Shown: piece by piece, positions 4,355-8,474 of the stretch
How the letters are laid out: the number at the start of each line of letters is the position of its first letter
How positions within the stretch are numbered: position 1 is the first letter of the stretch
DNA from: an uncultured Collinsella sp.
GTDB lineage: Bacteria; Actinomycetota; Coriobacteriia; Coriobacteriales; Coriobacteriaceae
NCBI GenBank assembly: GCA_902465425.1
Contig: CABQNA010000052.1
Coordinates: 1 to 8,474, forward strand
DNA length: 8,474 bases
Direction of reading: 5' to 3'
The notes under the pieces: generated by a model
The model's database searches: none
What the model saw: only the letters and a program-made list of their open reading frames with translations
Told to the model about the DNA's origin: nothing
Made by a program: the position numbers and the translations under genes

Positions 4355-5389
4355 TTAGCAAATCCTCGGCAGCTGCTCTCCCACGAGCATGTCGAGGATG
4401 CGGGTCGAGCCCCAGCCGGTGCGCACGCGCACGGCGGGATGGGCGCCCTCGGCAAGTGGCAGCACGCGACCGATGATGGCGGCATTCTCGCCGTAGCGGG
4501 CGGCGCGCATGGCGCCCAGCGCGGCATCGGCTTGCTCGGCCGGCACGACGGCAACCATCTTGCCCTCGTTTGCCACCTGCAGCACATCGTAGCCGAGCAT
4601 CTCGCAGGCGGCCTGCACGTCGGGACGCACGGGCACGGCATCCTCGTCGACCTCCATGGCAACATTGCTGGCCTGGGCAAACTCGTTGAGCGTGGACGCC
4701 AGGCCACCGCGCGTGGGGTCGCGAAAGCAACGCGTGCCGGGCGCTGCGGCCAGAACGTCGGCAATCAGGTGGTTGAGCGGCGCGGCGTCGCTTTCGATCG
4801 TGCTCGAAAACGCCAAGCCCTCGCGCTGGCTCATGATGGCGATGCCGTGGTCGCCCAGCGTACCCGATACCAGAATGACATCGCCGGGCTGGCAGTTGGC
4901 GCCGCTGAGCGCCACGCCCGTGGGAACCTCGCCCACGCCGGCGGTATTGATGTAAACGCCGTCGGCCCCGCCACGCTCGACCACCTTGGTGTCGCCCGTG
5001 ATTATGGACACGCCCGCCTCGCGCACCGTCTCGGCCATCGTCTGCACAATCTGGCGGAGCTTATCCATGGGATAGCTCTCTTCGAGGATAAAGCCGCACG
5101 ATAGGTAGCGCACGTTGGCGCCTGAGGTCGCGACGTCGTTAACGGTTCCGCACACGGCGAGGCGGCCGATGTTGCCACCGGGGAAGAACTGCGGCGAGAC
5201 TACAAAGCTGTCGGTCGACATGGCAATGCGCCCGCTCGTGGGCAGCGCGGCGACGCCGGCATCGTTGCCCTCGAGCAGCTCGGGCGACCCAAAGGCATCC
5301 AAAAAGACCTCATCGATGATGCGTTTCATCATCTGACCGCCAGAGCCGTGGCCCAGCAGGACGGTGCTATCGGTGGCAGTACGGGACAT
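4355..5389 (-). CDS. hypE: Hydrogenase maturation protein HypE (thiocarboxamide dehydratase)
   Basis: HypE accepts a carbamoyl group from HypF on its C-terminal cysteine and dehydrates it with ATP to a thiocyanate, the source of the CN ligands of the [NiFe] site. The 344-residue protein has the PurM/AIR-synthase-like fold signatures: GHGSGG (13-18), GNDAGV (41-46), the ATP-site segment GTVNDVATSGA (81-91), TGDTKVV (131-137) and RDPTRGGL (223-230). It ends in the diagnostic PRIC, so the catalytic Cys344 is the very last residue. Length is as usual for the family. The ATG at 5389 has GGAG eight bases upstream. It follows hypD after 48 bp on the same strand, in the classic hypC-hypD-hypE order. 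Confidence 0.97.
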   Translation of the reverse strand: MSRTATDSTVLLGHGSGGQMMKRIIDEVFLDAFGSPELLEGNDAGVAALPTSGRIAMSTDSFVVSPQFFPGGNIGRLAVCGTVNDVATSGANVRYLSCGFILEESYPMDKLRQIVQTMAETVREAGVSIITGDTKVVERGGADGVYINTAGVGEVPTGVALSGANCQPGDVILVSGTLGDHGIAIMSQREGLAFSSTIESDAAPLNHLIADVLAAAPGTRCFRDPTRGGLASTLNEFAQASNVAMEVDEDAVPVRPDVQAACEMLGYDVLQVANEGKMVAVVPAEQADAALGAMRAARYGENAAIIGRVLPLAEGAHPAVRVRTGWGSTRILDMLVGEQLPRIC

Positions 5390-5437
5390 ATCGAAAACTC
5401 CAATCGTGTGTGGTGCCAGTGTGCGGGTGCGTCCGGG

Positions 5438-6550
5438 CTAGTCGCGATAACGGTAGTGTGCCGCGCAGCTGCCCTCGGAGCTCACCATGCACGGGCCGAC
5501 GGGGTGCTCGGGCGTGCAGGTGCGGCCAAAGAGCGGGCAGCTGCTCGGCGTAATGGCCCCGCGCAGCACGTCGCCGCAGCGGCACCCACGCGGCTCGACC
5601 GTCGCCTCAACGGGCACGTCAAAGCGGGCACGGGCATCAAAGCGCGAGAACTCGGGGCGGATGGAAAGGCCCGAGTTGGCAATCGGCCCCAGCCCGCGCC
5701 ACGTGGTGTCGCACGGCTCAAACACCTGCTCGACCAGCTGGCGCGCCACAGGGTTGCCGTCTGCGTTGACGCCACGGCGGTAGGCGTTGTCAATCGCGGG
5801 CCTGTCCTCGACAACCATCTGGACCAGCATGCAGATGCCCTGCAGGATATCGACAGGCTCAAATCCCGTGACCACACCCGGGGTATCGAACTCATCGACC
5901 AAAAAGCTAAAGGGCGCCAAGCCCGTGATGGTGGCGACGTGGCCCGGCAGGATGAAGCCGTCGATGGCGGTCTCGGGGTCGTTGGCGATGGCGCGCAACG
6001 CCGGCGGCGTGGTCTTGTGGGCGCAATAGACCGAAAAGTTCAAAAGCCCGCGTGCCTCGGCCTCCAAGATGGCGGCGGCGATGGTGGGCGTCGTGGTCTC
6101 AAAGCCCACGCCCATAAAAATGACCGGACGATTGGGGTTTTGCTCGGCAATGTCGAGCGCGTCGAGCGGGGAATAGACGATGCGGATGTCGCGCCCTGCC
6201 GCCTTTTGCGCAGCGAGCGAGGTGGACGATCCGGGCACGCGCATCATGTCGCCAAAGGTGGTGATGATGGCGCCGTCTATGTTGGCGAGCGCGATTGCGT
6301 GGTCGATGTCGCGGTTGGCGGTAACGCAGACGGGGCAGCCCGGTCCGCTCAGCAGCTTGAGCCCGGCCGGCATAATGGAGCGAAAGCCATAGCGGCCGAT
6401 GCTTACGGTGTGCGTGCCGCAGACTTCCATAAGGTTGATGGTGCGGTCGCCGACAAGCTCGCAAATGCGATCGATGAGCTCGCGGGCCAGCTTGGAATCG
6501 CGAAATGCCGAAAAGTCGATACCGGAGCGAGCCGGCTGTCCGGCCGCCAC
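5438..6550 (-). CDS. hypD: Hydrogenase maturation protein HypD
   Basis: HypD is the iron-sulfur scaffold which, with HypC, carries the iron atom while CN and CO ligands are added. The 370-residue protein shows the family motifs in order: MEVCGTHT (41-48, key Cys44), GPGCPVC (69-75), GFETTTPT (149-156), PGHVATITG (202-210) and GFEP (229-232). A Cys-rich C-terminus follows, with Cys323, Cys325, Cys338, Cys345, Cys354 and Cys362, the last five within GDVLRG...CPLFGRTC...GPCMVSSEGSC. This region binds the [4Fe-4S] cluster. The start codon is GTG at 6550, with GAGG seven bases upstream, and it shares one base with the hypC stop codon (TAGTG), indicating translational coupling. HypC and HypD form a complex, so coupled synthesis makes sense. 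Confidence 0.97.
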   Translation of the reverse strand: MAAGQPARSGIDFSAFRDSKLARELIDRICELVGDRTINLMEVCGTHTVSIGRYGFRSIMPAGLKLLSGPGCPVCVTANRDIDHAIALANIDGAIITTFGDMMRVPGSSTSLAAQKAAGRDIRIVYSPLDALDIAEQNPNRPVIFMGVGFETTTPTIAAAILEAEARGLLNFSVYCAHKTTPPALRAIANDPETAIDGFILPGHVATITGLAPFSFLVDEFDTPGVVTGFEPVDILQGICMLVQMVVEDRPAIDNAYRRGVNADGNPVARQLVEQVFEPCDTTWRGLGPIANSGLSIRPEFSRFDARARFDVPVEATVEPRGCRCGDVLRGAITPSSCPLFGRTCTPEHPVGPCMVSSEGSCAAHYRYRD

Positions 6551-6810
6551 TAGTATGCCTCGGCCGGGTTGCTGGCCAGTTGGTCTTCTTCGGCCAGCTC
6601 GGTCATGGCGTTAACGAGCTCGAGCGTTTCTTGCGCTTCCTGCTCGTCGACGATCTGGATGCCAAAGCCGGCGTGTACGAGAATATAGTCGCCAACCTGC
6701 GCCGTCGGCACGAGTCGCAGCGACACGGGGCGCTCGATGCCCATCATGTCGACGGTGGCCTTGAGGTCGTCGTCGCGTTTGACTACTTTGCCGGGAACGG
6801 CAAGGCACAT
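6550..6810 (-). CDS. hypC: Hydrogenase maturation chaperone HypC/HybG family
   Basis: HypC is a small chaperone that binds HypD and then the hydrogenase large-subunit precursor to deliver the Fe(CN)2CO group. The 86-residue protein begins MCLAVPGKV, the family signature in which Cys2 is the functional residue after Met removal. MGIERPVSLRLVP and the GDYILVHAGFGIQIVDEQEA segment complete the OB-like barrel and C-terminal helix. The ATG at 6810 has AGGGGA five bases upstream. It overlaps hypD by one base. Upstream lies a 133-bp gap to hypF (6811-6943). No well-spaced promoter is visible there; the only TATAAA (6822-6827, minus) sits too close to the start codon to serve as a -10 box. Confidence 0.96.
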   Translation of the reverse strand: MCLAVPGKVVKRDDDLKATVDMMGIERPVSLRLVPTAQVGDYILVHAGFGIQIVDEQEAQETLELVNAMTELAEEDQLASNPAEAY

Positions 6811-6943
6811 ATTGTTCCCCTTTTATACGCTTTGCGCTGGATGGGCGCTTAATAATCCACAGTTGATGGTAGCGCTCGCGGGGTTCGCGGGCAAACGCGT
6901 TACGCCTGTGAGACGGCTGGGCGCGGCGGCGTACGAGGGCGAG

Positions 6944-8474
6944 CTACTGTGATGCAATCCGCGCAAGACGAGCGCTCGCGACCGCCGCCTGACCGTAGGC
7001 GATGCAGCCGTCATTGACGGGTACGGTGTGGGGGACAAGGACAGCAAGGCCTGCGCTTTTGAGCTTGCGGGTGAGGAGCTGGAGCAGAAGTCGGTTCATG
7101 AACACGCCGCCCGAGAGGACGACGGTGTCGATGCCCTCGTGCACGCAGATATCGCTGGCGATGCGCGCCGAGGAGCGCGCGACGGCGACATGGAAATCGA
7201 GTGCGAGCCTGTTGACGGAAATGCCGGCCTCGATTCCCTCCAAAAGCGCCTCAATAAGCGATCTGGAGTTTAGAACGTGGCAGGCGTCCGGACGGGATGA
7301 TTCGGTTACGGAGAAGCCGGCTATATTGTCGGCGGGGCAGACACTTTCACTGCTGAGCGCGCGCCAGGCGGCGGCCTCAAGCTCGATGGCGGGTTCGCCC
7401 TCGTAGGTTGCCTTGTCGCAGATGTCCAGAATTGCTGTCGCGGCATCAAAGAGACGCCCCATGCTGCTGGTACGCGGGCTGTTGATGCCGCGCTCGATCA
7501 TGGTGGCTGTCACGCTGCGCGTTTGCTCGTCGAGGCTGTCCAAAAGCCGAGCGGCGCCTGGGTGCTCGAGCAGGCCGAGCTCACTGAGCAGGGCAAAGGC
7601 GTTGCGGCGGGCGTCGCGCACGGAGGCCGCCCCACCGGGGAGCGCCCAAGTGCGCAAATGCGCGGCGTGCTCAAAGCCGCCAAGGCTGGCAACAAGAAAC
7701 TCGCCGCCCCAAATGGTCCCATCGGTGCCGGCGCCGGTGCCGTCAAAGGCGATGCCAAGGACACGCGCGTCGGTTGTAAGCTGGCCCGCGGCGATGGCCT
7801 CGGCCATTACGCTCGCGATATGCGCATGATGGTGCTGCACCTCGACGAGCGGCAGATTGCATTTTCGCGCCTGCTCGCGCGCCCACTGGCCCGATAGATA
7901 GCTGGGGTGCACATCGCAGGCCAAGGCGGCGGGCGCCAAGTCAAAGAGATCTTCCAAGCGCGTGCGCGCGGCGTTCCAGGCATCGAAGGTCCCGCCGTTT
8001 TCAACATCGCCGATATGCTGCGACACAAAACAGGTCGCCTCGCCGTTCGTCCCTTCACGCGTGAGCGCAATCGTGGCCTTTTGTTGTGGCCCGCAGGCGA
8101 GCACGCAGGACGGAGCGCCGTCGAGCGCCGGCAACGGCAGCGGCTGGGGTGCATATCCGCGAGCGCGGCGTACGGGCATAACGGCGCCGTCAACCACGCG
8201 CACTACAGAGTCGTCGTAGCGCGAGAGAATCGCGCGATCGTTGCCGAGCAACGCGTCGGCGATGCCGGCGGCAACGAGGTGTTCCCAGGCAAGGTCGTCG
8301 TCGGTCTCGATGGGTTCTTCGCTTAGGTTTCCGCTGGTCATGACGAGCGCGTGCATACCGCAGGCTTCTGCCGCGGCAAGCAACAGATGTTGAAGCGGCG
8401 TATAGGGGAGCATGACGCCGAGCTCAGGAAGGTCGCGCGCGACGGACGGCGCGAGCGCGAGGGCGTCGGGGGAG
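6944..8474 (-). CDS. hypF: Carbamoyltransferase HypF, C-terminal two thirds (5' end outside the window)
   Basis: HypF turns carbamoyl phosphate and ATP into carbamoyl adenylate and transfers the carbamoyl group to the HypE cysteine. About 509 residues are visible of a family length near 750. The frame stays open to the window edge; an internal ATG at 8413 is not the start, because the preceding codons encode conserved HypF sequence leading into LGVMLPYTPLQHLLL. Visible parts: the end of the YrdC-like domain (LVMTSGNLSEEP, SRYDDSVVR, RRARGYAP), then the Kae1-like domain with CGPQQKATIAL, the metal-binding HHHAH motif (about residues 214-218 of the visible part), FDGTGAGTDGTIWGGEF, and LSGGVFMNRLLL near the C-terminus. 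The acylphosphatase and zinc-finger domains must lie beyond 8474. The order hypF-hypC-hypD-hypE supports one maturation operon. Confidence 0.96.
   Translation of the reverse strand, partial: SPDALALAPSVARDLPELGVMLPYTPLQHLLLAAAEACGMHALVMTSGNLSEEPIETDDDLAWEHLVAAGIADALLGNDRAILSRYDDSVVRVVDGAVMPVRRARGYAPQPLPLPALDGAPSCVLACGPQQKATIALTREGTNGEATCFVSQHIGDVENGGTFDAWNAARTRLEDLFDLAPAALACDVHPSYLSGQWAREQARKCNLPLVEVQHHHAHIASVMAEAIAAGQLTTDARVLGIAFDGTGAGTDGTIWGGEFLVASLGGFEHAAHLRTWALPGGAASVRDARRNAFALLSELGLLEHPGAARLLDSLDEQTRSVTATMIERGINSPRTSSMGRLFDAATAILDICDKATYEGEPAIELEAAAWRALSSESVCPADNIAGFSVTESSRPDACHVLNSRSLIEALLEGIEAGISVNRLALDFHVAVARSSARIASDICVHEGIDTVVLSGGVFMNRLLLQLLTRKLKSAGLAVLVPHTVPVNDGCIAYGQAAVASARLARIASQ

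Noticed and set aside
3785..5104. Long plus-strand open frame of 439 codons
   Set aside because: It is antisense to the HAD phosphatase and hypE, spans their gap, and its composition (His/Gly/Val-rich) is typical of a GC-rich shadow frame.
5348..6553. Plus-strand open frame of 401 codons
   Set aside because: It is the antisense shadow of hypD, whose motifs are unmistakable on the minus strand.

Overview
The window reads as chromosomal DNA of a high-GC anaerobic Gram-positive bacterium, most likely a Coriobacteriia member such as Collinsella. This is inferred from codon use, a short lipoprotein, a crr-type PTS protein and a [NiFe]-hydrogenase maturation cluster. No rRNA, tRNA or other taxonomic marker is present, so the assignment is an inference.

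Left part (1-1850): a more AT-rich accessory segment. It carries one minus-strand Fic-domain protein (predicted AMP transferase with its own inhibitory motif and a C-terminal winged helix). The gene is bracketed by two copies of a foldback repeat (82-149 and 1517-1590). Its promoter is overlaid by perfect inverted repeats that look like an operator. A different foldback repeat built around GACTAGTC lies at 1-79 and recurs at 3419-3518. A REP-like element lies at 1629-1656, and a GC-rich, hairpin-rich stretch without a convincing gene follows it.

Middle part (1851-3580): two plus-strand, probably monocistronic genes. One is a stand-alone glucose-family PTS EIIA (crr) with its own promoter and intrinsic terminator. 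The other is a small acidic lipoprotein of unknown function. The 320-bp gap after the lipoprotein is packed with structure: a 12-bp stem-loop, a near-perfect hairpin of about 100 nt, and the second GACTAGTC repeat.

Right part (3581-8474): all minus strand. Read in transcription order it is hypF (5' part outside the window), hypC, hypD, hypE, then a HAD phosphatase of the phosphoglycolate phosphatase type. HypF and HypE make the thiocarboxamide-derived cyanide ligand, and HypC and HypD assemble the Fe(CN)2CO unit of [NiFe]-hydrogenases. The diagnostic motifs are intact in every Hyp protein visible here. hypA and hypB, needed for nickel insertion, are not in the window.

The hyp genes, crr and the phosphatase are ordinary. 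The most interesting material is the repeat-bracketed fic module and the family of covarying foldback repeats in the gaps.
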